The notes beneath the pieces are model-generated. The model did no database searches and had not been told where the DNA came from. It saw only the letters and a list, made by a program, of their open reading frames with translations. From CAVVDT01 sp963747005 (GTDB lineage: Bacteria > Pseudomonadota > Alphaproteobacteria > Rhizobiales > Aestuariivirgaceae), in contig CAVVDT010000004.1 in the NCBI GenBank assembly GCA_963747005.1, forward strand, positions 457,983-521,982: a stretch of 64,000 nucleotides of DNA, read 5' to 3'. Below are positions 18,016 through 26,822 of this stretch, piece after piece; within the stretch, counting starts at the first letter, position 1; each line of letters begins with the position of its first letter. The position numbers were made by a program, and so were the translations under genes.

Positions 18016-18825
18016 ATGGTGATGGCAAGACCCAGGAAAGAGGTTTCGGGATCGGGGACGGCAAATGACACTGGCGGCGCCCGCAGCGTACGCCGCGCCG
18101 TCGCCATCTTCGAACTACTGCTGGCCGAAGGTGAGCCGATGCCGATCACCGATCTCATCGCCCGGCTGAAGATACCCAAGTCGACGCTCTACGATCTGGT
18201 TCGCACCCTGTCGGAGACCGGCTACCTGGAGCGCGACGAGCGTAGCGCCAATCTGTTCCTGGGGCGTAAGCTGTTTGAACTGGGCATGGCTTACCGCGCC
18301 CGCACCGACCTTTTGCGCGACGGGGCAACGGTCGTCGAGGACCTTAGGGACGCAACCGGCGAGACCGTGCAGCTTTCGGTGCTGGAGAACGACCACATGC
18401 TTGTGCTGCTCAAGGAAGAAGGTAGCCAGCCCTTGCGCATCATCTCGCGAGTCGGCTCGCGAGTGCCGCCCAACTGGGCGGCGGCAGGCCGTCTTCTGCT
18501 CGGCGATCTCGACGATGGTGAACTGCGCGACCTGTTGTCGCGAACGGTGGCCCAGTCCCCGTCGGGCCATGCAACGACCGATATCGATACGCTGGTCGAC
18601 CAGGTGCGCAAAGTCCGCAAGCAAGGCTACGCCACCGAGATCAACGAGGCCAACCAGCATGCCGGCTGCGTCGCCGCTCCGGTCACCGACGGCGGCGGGC
18701 ACTGCATCGCGGCGATCAGTGTCGTTGCCCCTGAACAGCGCCTCGGGCGCGGCAATCGCCGGCGGCTCATCGAGGAGGTGCAAAAGGCGGCGCATCGGCT
18801 TTCGAAACGGCTGGGTGGTGTATGA
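18016..18825 (+). CDS. IclR-family transcriptional regulator
   Basis: This 269-residue regulator has an N-terminal winged helix-turn-helix (about residues 24-85; LKIPKSTLYDLVRTLSETGYLERD holds the recognition helix) and a C-terminal effector domain with RVGSRVPPNWAAAGRLLL and the late HAGCVAAPV strand. A basic, low-complexity leader of about 20 residues precedes the domain. It is divergent from an enolase gene and convergent with the binding-protein gene at 18831. It probably controls the enolase/Dpp-type operon block through the two related sites at 17966 and 20021. Confidence 0.88.
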   Translation: MVMARPRKEVSGSGTANDTGGARSVRRAVAIFELLLAEGEPMPITDLIARLKIPKSTLYDLVRTLSETGYLERDERSANLFLGRKLFELGMAYRARTDLLRDGATVVEDLRDATGETVQLSVLENDHMLVLLKEEGSQPLRIISRVGSRVPPNWAAAGRLLLGDLDDGELRDLLSRTVAQSPSGHATTDIDTLVDQVRKVRKQGYATEINEANQHAGCVAAPVTDGGGHCIAAISVVAPEQRLGRGNRRRLIEEVQKAAHRLSKRLGGV

Positions 18826-18830
18826 ATGGC

Positions 18831-19964
18831 TCAAGCCCGTACGTGATGCAGCGCCTCCAGTTGGTTGAGCAGCAGTTCTGCAGTGAGCTCGCCACGCAGA
18901 TGCCGCTCGACCAATGGTCCGGCCTTGGCCTGGAAGGTAAGGTACCCGGCATAGCGCGGCCTGGTCCATGCCAACTCCATGGTCGTCCGCGTGGCGCTGA
19001 AGCCGCCACCGAAGCGAGCGTCGATGTCGGGATCATGCCAGCACTCGATGCGGGCCGGCTGGCCATGATGGGCAGCAAACGCGGCCTGCGTCGATGGCTC
19101 CATCAGGTAGCGGGCATAGGCGAGGGCCGCTTCCGGGTGACGGCAGCTTGCAGCGATGCCGAGCCCGGTTCCACCGATGGTCGATCCCCTGGGGACCCTG
19201 TCGTTGACGCCCGGCAGGTCGTGAAAGCGCAAGGGCCGGACCCGGTCGGCCTCGGCATAGGTGGCGTAGCAATAGACGGCCGGACAGTAGACGAGGTCGT
19301 CGCGCGTCGCCATCGCCTCGTGCAATCCGATGCTGCTCCAGGTGAAGATCTCCGGCGGACACAAGTCAACGAGGTTGCGCAGGCGTTGAAGCGCATCCCG
19401 AGCCGCGGCGCGATCGCAAAAAGGTTCGCCCGGATCGACAGCACAGGGCGTGCCCATGCCGGCCATCAGCGTGAAGAAGGTCATCAGGGCGTGAACGCCC
19501 TCCAGGCCGATGGCGAGCCTGAGGCCATGGCTTGCAGCCATTTCGCCCAGCCGCAGGACTTCGTCCCAGGTTCGCGGCACGTCGGCCTTGAGCCGCGCCA
19601 TCAGGTCGGGCCGGCTCACCGCCACCTGGCAGGCCGCATCAACCGGCAACCCCCATATCGCGCCGCCATAGTGATAGGTCGCAAGCGAGGGGCCGATGAA
19701 GCTCGCCTCGGCGCCGGTCACGATGTCGTCCAGCGGCCTGAGGCAGCCCTGCTCGGCGACCTCGCCGACGAAGGGATGATCGAAGATGATGAGGTCGTAG
19801 CGGCGGGCGAGTTCGCCCACCGGCTCGAATTCGAATCCCGCGAGAGGACGACTCGCCCATTCGACGTCGATGCCCGGATGCCTGGTTTGAAATCCGGCAA
19901 GCGTCGCACGCAGCGGATCCACCGCCCGGCGATGTTCCCAGGTCATGCCCTTGAGGGTGATCAC
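18831..19964 (-). CDS. Family-1 extracellular solute-binding-like protein without signal peptide
   Basis: This 377-residue protein has the fold signature of carbohydrate-type ABC binding proteins: LRATLAGFQTRHPGIDVEW, YDLIIFDHPFVGEVAEQGCLRPLDD, YGGAIWGLPVD and a late PEAALAYARYLMEPSTQ helix. I chose the GTG at 19964 because GGGGAGA lies six bases before it. The protein then begins VITLKGMTWEHRRA, with no hydrophobic signal; the longer open frame upstream offers none either. It may therefore stay in the cytoplasm, as a sensor or ligand buffer, or its export is unusual. No matching permease genes flank it. It is divergent from the Dpp-type operon, sharing the site at 20021. Confidence 0.75.
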   Translation of the reverse strand: MITLKGMTWEHRRAVDPLRATLAGFQTRHPGIDVEWASRPLAGFEFEPVGELARRYDLIIFDHPFVGEVAEQGCLRPLDDIVTGAEASFIGPSLATYHYGGAIWGLPVDAACQVAVSRPDLMARLKADVPRTWDEVLRLGEMAASHGLRLAIGLEGVHALMTFFTLMAGMGTPCAVDPGEPFCDRAAARDALQRLRNLVDLCPPEIFTWSSIGLHEAMATRDDLVYCPAVYCYATYAEADRVRPLRFHDLPGVNDRVPRGSTIGGTGLGIAASCRHPEAALAYARYLMEPSTQAAFAAHHGQPARIECWHDPDIDARFGGGFSATRTTMELAWTRPRYAGYLTFQAKAGPLVERHLRGELTAELLLNQLEALHHVRA

Positions 19965-20020
19965 GAGGCTCTCCCCATCTCTTGACTCGCAAACTCTAGC
20001 ACGGTTAGCTTGCGTGTCTA

Positions 20021-20046
20021 ATACTCCGAACTTCGTTCCAGAATGT
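20021..20046. promoter_or_regulatory. Candidate IclR operator, copy 2
   Basis: On the minus strand this reads ACATTCTGGA, six bases, then TTCGGAGTAT, matching the site at 17966-17991. It lies in the divergent promoter region between the signal-less binding protein (19964) and the Dpp-type binding protein (20123). One regulator could thus control both directions. Confidence 0.55.
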
Positions 20047-20122
20047 CGGAAAACAATGGGCACCCGCGAATCGGCTGAAATCTGGGCCGTAGATGATGGT
20101 GTCCAAACAGGGAGGTAGGGCT

Positions 20123-21649
20123 ATGCGGTTACTCGGACTGGTATCGGCGGCTGCGCTCGTGGCGGCCGGCTTGGCAAGCGCCGGTTCCGCCTTCGCGGCG
20201 GCTGGCGACAATTGCGTCAAGGTTCTTGGCTACGAATGGTCCGGCGAAAAGCAGTCGATGGACCCGGCCGACATGCACTCGGGCGACGATGCCTATCACA
20301 TCTTCGCCGTCTATAACCGGCTGGTGGACGTGGACGACAATTTCAAGGTCCTGCCTGAACTGGCGACCAAGTGGTCGGTATCGCCGGACGGGCTGACCTG
20401 GACCTTCGATCTGCGCAAGGGGGTGAAATTCCATTCCGGCAAGGACTTCACCTCCGCCGACGTGGTCTACACCTTCAAGCGCCTGCTCGATCCCGCACTC
20501 GGCTCGGGCGCCAAGGCGGTGCTGGAATTCCTCGATGCCGACGGCATCAAGGCACCCGATCCCTATACCGTCACCTTCACCACCAAGAAGCCGGTGGTCG
20601 AGCTGCCGGTGCTGATCTCCAACAAGTTCACCAACATCGTGCCCGACGGCGCCACCCATGAGGCCTTGCGCCTGCACGAAGACGGCACCGGTCCGTTCAT
20701 GCAGGAGCAGTTCACGCCCAACGCGCCGGTGCGCATCCTGACAAAGAACCCCAATTACTGGGATTCGGGCAAGCCCAAGGCCGACTGCCTGCGCATCACC
20801 GTTGCCCAGGAGCCGGTGGCGGCGGTGGCGGCCATCAAGTCCGGCCAGGTCGACCTGGTGCTTAATGTGGACCCGACCGGCATCCCCTCCCTCAAGGGCG
20901 ATCCCAACGTGACCTTGCTGCAAACGGGCGCCTCGAACTCCATGACCATCTCCATGTGGGTCGATACCCCGCCCTTCGACAATATCAAGGTGCGCGAGGC
21001 ATTGAAGAAGGTGGTCGACCGGCAGGCGATGATCGATACCGTGCTGCTCGGCTTTGGTGAGCCCGGCGCCGACAATCCGGTACCGCTCGGCAGCCCCGCC
21101 TCCTTCACCAAGGACGCACCCAAGCAGGACATCGCAGGCGCCAAGAAGCTCCTCGCCGAGGCTGGTCACCCCGACGGCCTGAAGTTCGATCTCTACACCG
21201 CCGAGGGCGTCCCCGGCATGGTGCGCATGGCCCAGGTCTTTGCCGAGATGGCCAAGCCTGCCGGCTTCGACATCAACGTCATCGTCACCCCGGCCGCGAG
21301 CTTCTGGGACGAAGTATGGTTGCACAAGTCCATCGTCACCTCTGCATGGTCCATGCGCCCGCCCGGATTGGGCCTGGCGGTCGCCTATACCCAGAACGCC
21401 AAGTGGAAAGAGACCCATTGGGAGCGGCCCGACTACGACGCGCTGCTGCTCAAGGCCAACACCACGGTCGACACGGCCGCACGCATCCAACTGTACCAGC
21501 AGGCGGGCAAGATGCTGGCCGATGAAGGCGGCCTGATCCTGCCGATGTTCGTCCATCAGGTGCTGGCGTTGCGCAAGGGCTGTTCCGGCTATACCCCGCG
21601 GGCGCAGAACTTCAACCTCAACTTCGAGGATCTGAGCTGCAAGAACTGA
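20123..21649 (+). CDS. ABC transporter substrate-binding protein, family 5 (peptide/opine type)
   Basis: This 508-residue periplasmic protein has a Sec signal (MRLLGLVSAAALVAAGLASAG, cleavage AFA-AA near residue 26). The mature protein shows SMDPADMHSGDDAYHIFAVYNRLVD and LATKWSVSPDGLTWTFDLRKGVKFHSGKDF, which are hallmarks of DppA/OppA-like proteins. I chose ATG 20123 because GGAGG lies seven bases upstream; an earlier ATG at 20093 lacks one. It is followed by a hairpin and then by the DppB, DppC and fused DppDF genes. In this setting, next to many enolase-superfamily enzymes, the cargo may be an opine-like or sugar-acid conjugate and not a peptide. Confidence 0.87.
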   Translation: MRLLGLVSAAALVAAGLASAGSAFAAAGDNCVKVLGYEWSGEKQSMDPADMHSGDDAYHIFAVYNRLVDVDDNFKVLPELATKWSVSPDGLTWTFDLRKGVKFHSGKDFTSADVVYTFKRLLDPALGSGAKAVLEFLDADGIKAPDPYTVTFTTKKPVVELPVLISNKFTNIVPDGATHEALRLHEDGTGPFMQEQFTPNAPVRILTKNPNYWDSGKPKADCLRITVAQEPVAAVAAIKSGQVDLVLNVDPTGIPSLKGDPNVTLLQTGASNSMTISMWVDTPPFDNIKVREALKKVVDRQAMIDTVLLGFGEPGADNPVPLGSPASFTKDAPKQDIAGAKKLLAEAGHPDGLKFDLYTAEGVPGMVRMAQVFAEMAKPAGFDINVIVTPAASFWDEVWLHKSIVTSAWSMRPPGLGLAVAYTQNAKWKETHWERPDYDALLLKANTTVDTAARIQLYQQAGKMLADEGGLILPMFVHQVLALRKGCSGYTPRAQNFNLNFEDLSCKN

Positions 21650-21668
21650 CGCCGAGTGTGGCGCGTGA

Positions 21669-21699
21669 CGGGTGCCGGGGTCGCAAGACCCTGCACCCG
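21669..21699 (+). promoter_or_regulatory. Strong hairpin after binding-protein gene
   Basis: The arms CGGGTGC (21669-21675) and GCACCCG (21693-21699) enclose GGGTC and GACCC around a GCAA tetraloop. There is no U-run, so this is more likely an mRNA-stabilising or partially attenuating hairpin than a full terminator. It separates the binding-protein gene from the permeases, as in the operons at 7060 and 36980. Confidence 0.65.
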
Positions 21700-21767
21700 C
21701 CCGCCGCCCATCCCGGGCAAGCCATCGCCATCATCGCGCCCTTGCGGATTAGCGGGTAGTATCGCTT

Positions 21768-22718
21768 ATGCTCATCACCCGCCTTATCACTGAACGCTTC
21801 TTCATGGCGCTGCTGACGCTACTGCTTGTTTCCTTCCTTATCTTCTCCATCCTTGAAATCCTGCCCGGCGACGTCGCCACCCGCATCCTCGGGCGCGACG
21901 CCACGCCGGAAGCCCTGGCCGTTCTGAGGGCGCGCATGCACCTGGGCGATCCGGCGTTGCTGCGTTACGGTCTTTGGCTTTGGGGGGTCCTGCATGGGGA
22001 TTTCGGCACATCGCTGGTGAGCGGGCGCACCGTTACTGACATTCTCGGCCAGCGGGTTATCAACACCGTCTATCTGTCGATCTATGCCTTCCTGATCTAT
22101 CTACCGCTGGCGACGCTCCCGGCCCTGCTGCAGGCGGTGCGCCGCGACGGCCCTATAGATCATGTCCTGTCGGTGCTCACCCTGGTGCTGCTGTCGCTGC
22201 CCGATTTCCTGCTGGGCACACTGTTGCTGCTCACTTTCGTACTGCTGGTGCCGATCCTGCCGGCCATGTCGACGGTCGACGAGACATCTGGATGGCTCGA
22301 ATACCTGCGGGCCATGACCCTGCCGGCATGCACCCTGGCCATCGTCATGGCGGTGTATGCGGTACGCATGCTGCGCGACAATCTCATCGAGGTGCTCGAT
22401 GCCGACTACATCCGCATGGCCGAGCTGCGCGGTGTGCCGGCCCGTCGCGTCGTGTGGCGCCACGCCTTGCCCAACGCTTTGGTGCCCACCTTCAACGTGA
22501 CGGCCCTCAATCTCGCCTATCTGGTGGGCGGGGTGGTGGTGGTAGAGAAGGTGTTCGGCTACCCCGGCTTCGGCAGCCTGCTGGTGGATGCGTTGCAGTT
22601 GCGCGATTTCCCCGTCATCGAGGCAACCATCCTGATCGCCGCGAGCGTTTACATTGCCGCCAATTTCCTCGCCGACGTCGGCGCCATCGTGTTCAATCCT
22701 CGGTTGCGGAGCACCTAG
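21768..22718 (+). CDS. ABC permease, DppB-like
   Basis: This 316-residue permease of the oligopeptide type begins MLITRLITERFFMALLTLLLVSFLIF, the standard first helix, followed by a periplasmic loop with LPGDVATRILG. The coupling loop reads ADYIRMAELRGVPARRVVWRHALPNAL, and the conserved VVVVEKVFGYPGFGSLLVDA segment follows. It is 3 bp ahead of its DppC partner. The 118-bp leader contains the hairpin at 21669. Confidence 0.87.
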   Translation: MLITRLITERFFMALLTLLLVSFLIFSILEILPGDVATRILGRDATPEALAVLRARMHLGDPALLRYGLWLWGVLHGDFGTSLVSGRTVTDILGQRVINTVYLSIYAFLIYLPLATLPALLQAVRRDGPIDHVLSVLTLVLLSLPDFLLGTLLLLTFVLLVPILPAMSTVDETSGWLEYLRAMTLPACTLAIVMAVYAVRMLRDNLIEVLDADYIRMAELRGVPARRVVWRHALPNALVPTFNVTALNLAYLVGGVVVVEKVFGYPGFGSLLVDALQLRDFPVIEATILIAASVYIAANFLADVGAIVFNPRLRST

Positions 22719-22721
22719 CCT

Positions 22722-23606
22722 ATGGTGCTACCCGCCGGAGTGGCCAAAAAGGAAGGCCTCGGATCGTGGATCGGACGGCTACCCTTGAGTCTCCGCATCG
22801 GGGCGACGCTTCTATTCGTCCATGCCATCCTCGCCGCTACCGGCCCCTTCTGGATTCCTTACGGCTATTCGCAGATGGGCACCGGCATGCCTCTCGCCCC
22901 GGCGAGCCTTGCTCATCCTTTCGGAGTCGACCAGCTCGGCCGCGACGTGTTCAGCCGGGTCATGTATGGCGGGCATATCGAGCTTGTCCTCTCGCTGTCG
23001 GGGACCGCGCTGGGCCTCATCGTCGGGTCGCTGGTTGGCCTGTGGTCGGGCTATGTCGGCGGCCTTATCGACAATCTGGTGCAGCGGCTGCTGGAAGTCC
23101 TGATCTCCATTCCCTTTCTGGTCATGGCCTTGCTCGCCATGGTGGCCGCCGGGCCTGAACTCTCCGGCAACCCGGTGCTGGTGGTGCTGGTGGTGGCGCT
23201 GGTCTATGCGCCGCGCATTGCCCGCATGGCCCGCAGTGCCGCCATCGAGATCGCCACCCGCGATTTCGTGACCATTGCGCGCCTGCGCGGCGAAAGCCCG
23301 TGGTCGGTGATGCGTCGCGAACTGCTGCCCAATGCCACCGGCGTCTTGTTGGTGGAATTTGCCTTGCGGGCGGGCTACGCGCCGGTCCTCATCGGCTCGC
23401 TCGGCTTTCTCGGCTTTGGCCTCCGCCCGCCCACACCTGAATGGGGCCTGATGATTAGCGAAAATCGCTCGTTGCTGCTCATTGCACCGGCCACGGTTCT
23501 GGGACCGGGCATGGCGCTGGCCTCGCTGGTGGTCGGGCTCAATCTTTTTACCGAAGGCCTGGCGCGCATCCTCGGGCGCACCGTCAAGCTCGGTGCCCAG
23601 CAATGA
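22722..23606 (+). CDS. ABC permease, DppC-like
   Basis: This 294-residue permease has the PFGVDQLGRDVFSRVMYGGH motif near residues 65-85, the coupling loop RDFVTIARLRGESPWSVMRRELLPNA and the LGFLGFGLRPPTPEWG segment, all typical of DppC/OppC. It overlaps the fused ATPase gene by 4 bp, so translation is probably coupled. Confidence 0.87.
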   Translation: MVLPAGVAKKEGLGSWIGRLPLSLRIGATLLFVHAILAATGPFWIPYGYSQMGTGMPLAPASLAHPFGVDQLGRDVFSRVMYGGHIELVLSLSGTALGLIVGSLVGLWSGYVGGLIDNLVQRLLEVLISIPFLVMALLAMVAAGPELSGNPVLVVLVVALVYAPRIARMARSAAIEIATRDFVTIARLRGESPWSVMRRELLPNATGVLLVEFALRAGYAPVLIGSLGFLGFGLRPPTPEWGLMISENRSLLLIAPATVLGPGMALASLVVGLNLFTEGLARILGRTVKLGAQQ

Positions 23607-25651
23607 CCGCACTGCTCGACGTCAGCGATCTGAGCCTTGCCTATCGGGGCGGCGGCGGCCTCAACCGGGTGCTGCATGGCGTCAGCTTCCACATCGATCG
23701 CGGCGAGGTGCTGGGGCTGGTGGGCGAGTCCGGCTGCGGCAAGTCCACCGTCGGCCTCACCCTCCTCGGCTACCGCTTCAGTACCGCCGTGGTCGAGGCG
23801 GGCCGGGTGATGTTCGATGGCCGCGACCTCTTGAGCCTCACCCGCGGCCAGCTCGACCGGGTGCGCGGCGAACGCATCGGCTTCGTACCGCAGAACCCCA
23901 CCACGGCCCTCAACCCGTCCATGCGGGTGGGACAGCAGATGGTGGAAACCCTGCGCCTGCACGGTCGCAACCGCGAGGCGGGAGATGCCGTCGGCCGCGC
24001 CACTGAACTGTTCGACCTCGTCGGCCTTCCCCGCCCGTCGGAAATTCTCCGGCGCTATCCCCATGAGCTTTCGGGCGGCCAGCAGCAGCGCATCTGCATC
24101 GCCATGGCGATTGCCTGCGACCCCGACCTGGTGGTTCTCGATGAACCGACCACCGGCCTCGACGTCACCACGCAGGAGCAGATCATCGCCCTGCTCGTCG
24201 ACCTGCGCGCCCGGCTCGGCACCTCGATGCTCTACGTCACCCACGACCTGGGCCTGCTTTCCCAGATCGCCGACCGCATCGGTGTCATGTATGCCGGTCA
24301 TCTGGTGGAGGCAGCACCCAGCCGCACGCTGTTTACAAGGCCGCGCCATCCCTATACCCGCGGACTGATCGATTCGGTGCCGCGCATCGACGACCCGCAA
24401 GGCAATGGTCGGCGGCCGTTACGGGGGTTGCTGCGGCGCCGGGAATTGCCGCCCGGCTGTCCGTTCGCACCGCGCTGCGACTATGCGGTTCCCGCCTGCA
24501 CCGCACAGCGCCAGACCCTCGAGCCGGTGGCCGCCGGCCATGCTGTCGCCTGCCAGCGCTGGCAGGATATCGACGAAGACAAGCCGGGAACGACACCGCC
24601 CGCGAAAATCGCCCGGCGCCTCGAAGCGCCGGCGCCGCTTCTCACAGTTGAGGGACTGCGCATTGCCTACGGGGTGGGGCGCGGCCTGATCGCCCGGCTG
24701 CTGGCGCCACACCGGGTGGTGGTGGTCGACGATCTCAGCTTCGCCATCGGGCGTGGCGAAACGTTTGCGCTGGTCGGTGAATCGGGCAGCGGCAAGTCGA
24801 CCGTGGCGCGCGCCATCTCCGGCTTGTTGCCGCCGGTTGCCGGCAGCATTTCCCTGGACGGCGCACCGCTTCCCCCGCGCATCGCCCGGCGCACCGAGGC
24901 TCAGCGCCGCGCCGTGCAGTATATTTTCCAGAACCCCGATGCCTCGCTCAATCCGCGCGCCAGGGTGGCCACCATCCTGGCCCGGCCGCTGGCCATGTTC
25001 GGCTCAGGCGCAAAGGGCGGCGATGCCATCGCCCAAGCCCTGTCCGATGTCAGCCTCGAAGCTTCCTACCGCCATCGCTATCCCGACGAGCTCTCCGGTG
25101 GCGAACGCCAGCGTGTCGCTATCGCCCGCGCCCTCATCGCCCGGCCGGCGCTTCTGTTATGCGATGAAATCCTCTCCGCGCTTGATGTCTCGGTGCAGGC
25201 CAACATCATAAGCCTGCTACGAAAGCTGCGCAGCGAACGCGATGTCGCCATGTTGTTCATTTCCCACGACCTGTCGGTGGTGCGCACCCTGGCCGACCGG
25301 GTGGGCGTCCTGTTCGGCGGCGTCTTGATGGAATCGGGTCCGGTCGAGGAGATCTTCGCCGCCCCCTTCCACCCTTACACCCTGAGCCTGCTGGAGGCTG
25401 TTCCGCGCATCGAGGCGCGCAGCAGTCCCAAGGCCCCGTCGCGCGCCGGTGCCGGTGAGCGCATCGCCGGCGCCGCCTGTGCCTTCGCCGGACGCTGCCG
25501 CTGGCAGCTCGGCGATAAATGCCTGAACGAGCCGCCGCCCTGGCAGCGCGCCGGCAAGGATCTCGCCATCCGCTGCCACATCCCGCCCGACCAGCTGAGC
25601 CGCCTGGCTGCCGATGCTGCCGTTTCCGCCACCACTGGAGTTGCCCCATGA
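23603..25651 (+). CDS. Fused dual ABC ATPase, DppD-DppF type
   Basis: This 682-residue protein carries both nucleotide-binding domains of a peptide-type importer in one chain. Domain 1 has Walker A GESGCGKST at residues 41-49, signature LSGGQQQR and VVLDEPTTGLD. A cysteine-containing oligopeptide C-terminal segment (PPGCPFAPRCDYAVPAC) follows. Domain 2 has Walker A GESGSGKST at residues 392-400, signature LSGGERQR and LLCDEILSALD, then a second CAFAGRC segment. In domain 2 the usual EPTS after Walker B is EILS, keeping the catalytic glutamate. It overlaps the permease gene and the enolase gene by 4 bp each. Confidence 0.9.
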   Translation: MTALLDVSDLSLAYRGGGGLNRVLHGVSFHIDRGEVLGLVGESGCGKSTVGLTLLGYRFSTAVVEAGRVMFDGRDLLSLTRGQLDRVRGERIGFVPQNPTTALNPSMRVGQQMVETLRLHGRNREAGDAVGRATELFDLVGLPRPSEILRRYPHELSGGQQQRICIAMAIACDPDLVVLDEPTTGLDVTTQEQIIALLVDLRARLGTSMLYVTHDLGLLSQIADRIGVMYAGHLVEAAPSRTLFTRPRHPYTRGLIDSVPRIDDPQGNGRRPLRGLLRRRELPPGCPFAPRCDYAVPACTAQRQTLEPVAAGHAVACQRWQDIDEDKPGTTPPAKIARRLEAPAPLLTVEGLRIAYGVGRGLIARLLAPHRVVVVDDLSFAIGRGETFALVGESGSGKSTVARAISGLLPPVAGSISLDGAPLPPRIARRTEAQRRAVQYIFQNPDASLNPRARVATILARPLAMFGSGAKGGDAIAQALSDVSLEASYRHRYPDELSGGERQRVAIARALIARPALLLCDEILSALDVSVQANIISLLRKLRSERDVAMLFISHDLSVVRTLADRVGVLFGGVLMESGPVEEIFAAPFHPYTLSLLEAVPRIEARSSPKAPSRAGAGERIAGAACAFAGRCRWQLGDKCLNEPPPWQRAGKDLAIRCHIPPDQLSRLAADAAVSATTGVAP

Positions 25652-26820
25652 AGATCACTGCCATCGAATGCTTCGTCCTGCTCGTCCCCGATTTCCGCGC
25701 CGATGCCTGTTCGTCGGCCCAGGACAACCTGGTGGTGAAAATTCACACCGACTCAGGCCATGTCGGCATCGGCGAGACCGATACCAACCCGTGGGTGGCG
25801 CGCGCCATGATCGAGGCACCTGGCACCCACATCATGGGCCTCGGCCTCAAGGAAACTCTCATCGGCAAGGACCCGCGCGACGTCGAGGGCCTGTGGGAAA
25901 AGCTCTATGTGGGGTCCGCCATGACCGGCCGGCGCGGCCTTGGCATCTGCGCCATTGGCGCGCTCGACATGGCGCTGTGGGACCTGGTGGGCAAGATCGA
26001 GAACAAACCGTGCTGGCAACTCATGGGCGGGGCCACCAACCACGTCATCACCCCTTATGCCTCGCTGCTGCCGGAAGGCGACGATCTCGAAACCTACGGC
26101 CGGGTGCTGCGCGAACGCGCCGTCGAGGCCAAGCGCCTGGGCTTCCGTGCCGCCAAGCTGGAAGTCTGCCTCAAAGGGCCCTATTCCCACAATTCCCTGC
26201 AGATCGAGGACGACCGGGTCTGCGCCTCGATGGTGCGCGACATCCGCAAGGCGGTCGGTCCCGACATGGTACTGATGGTCGATGTGGCCTACGCCTGGCG
26301 CGACTGGAAGGAGGCCTTGAGGGCCATCGAGATGTTTGCCGATGAGGATGTCTATTTCGTCGAGACGCCATTGCCGTCCGACGACGTCGAGGGCTACGCC
26401 AAGCTGTGCCAGGCCTCGCCGGTAAAGATCGCGCTGGGGGAATGGCAGAACACCCGCTTTGAATTCCTGGAGTTCATGAATGCCGGCGCCGTCGATGTGG
26501 TGCAGCCAGACGTCGGGCGGGTGGGCGGCCTCACCGAGGCGAAAAGGGTGGCCATGCATGCCCGCGATCGTGGCCTCATTGTTGTGCCGCATTGCTGGAA
26601 ATCGGCCATCGGCATTGCCGCCTCGGCGCATCTGGCCGCGGTTGCTCCAACCTGCACCTATATCGAGTTCCTGCCGCAACAACTCGCCGATTCGCGCCTG
26701 CGCCGCGAGTTGTGCAGCGAAGAACTGCCGGTCATCGACGGTCGAATTCCCTTGCCCCAGGGTCCGGGCCTCGGCGTCACCGTCGACGATGCGGCCCTGG
26801 AACGCTTCAAAGTGGCCTGA
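25648..26820 (+). CDS. Mandelate racemase/muconate lactonising enzyme family protein (3)
   Basis: This 390-residue enolase-superfamily enzyme starts at ATG 25648, overlapping the ATPase stop by 4 bp. It has TGRRGLGICAIGALDMALWDLVGK in the cap region, strand-2 AAKLEVCL (again K-x-E in place of KxK), metal-ligand regions MVDVAYAW, FVETPLP and ALGEWQN, and the strand-7 VPHCWKSAIG. Its position inside the transporter operon makes it a prime candidate for first attack on the imported compound, probably dehydration or epimerisation next to a carboxylate. Confidence 0.87.
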   Translation: MKITAIECFVLLVPDFRADACSSAQDNLVVKIHTDSGHVGIGETDTNPWVARAMIEAPGTHIMGLGLKETLIGKDPRDVEGLWEKLYVGSAMTGRRGLGICAIGALDMALWDLVGKIENKPCWQLMGGATNHVITPYASLLPEGDDLETYGRVLRERAVEAKRLGFRAAKLEVCLKGPYSHNSLQIEDDRVCASMVRDIRKAVGPDMVLMVDVAYAWRDWKEALRAIEMFADEDVYFVETPLPSDDVEGYAKLCQASPVKIALGEWQNTRFEFLEFMNAGAVDVVQPDVGRVGGLTEAKRVAMHARDRGLIVVPHCWKSAIGIAASAHLAAVAPTCTYIEFLPQQLADSRLRRELCSEELPVIDGRIPLPQGPGLGVTVDDAALERFKVA

Positions 26821-26822
26821 CC

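Noticed and set aside
20129..21556. A 475-codon minus-strand frame
   Set aside because: It is antisense to the Dpp-type binding protein, which has a good signal peptide and family motifs.
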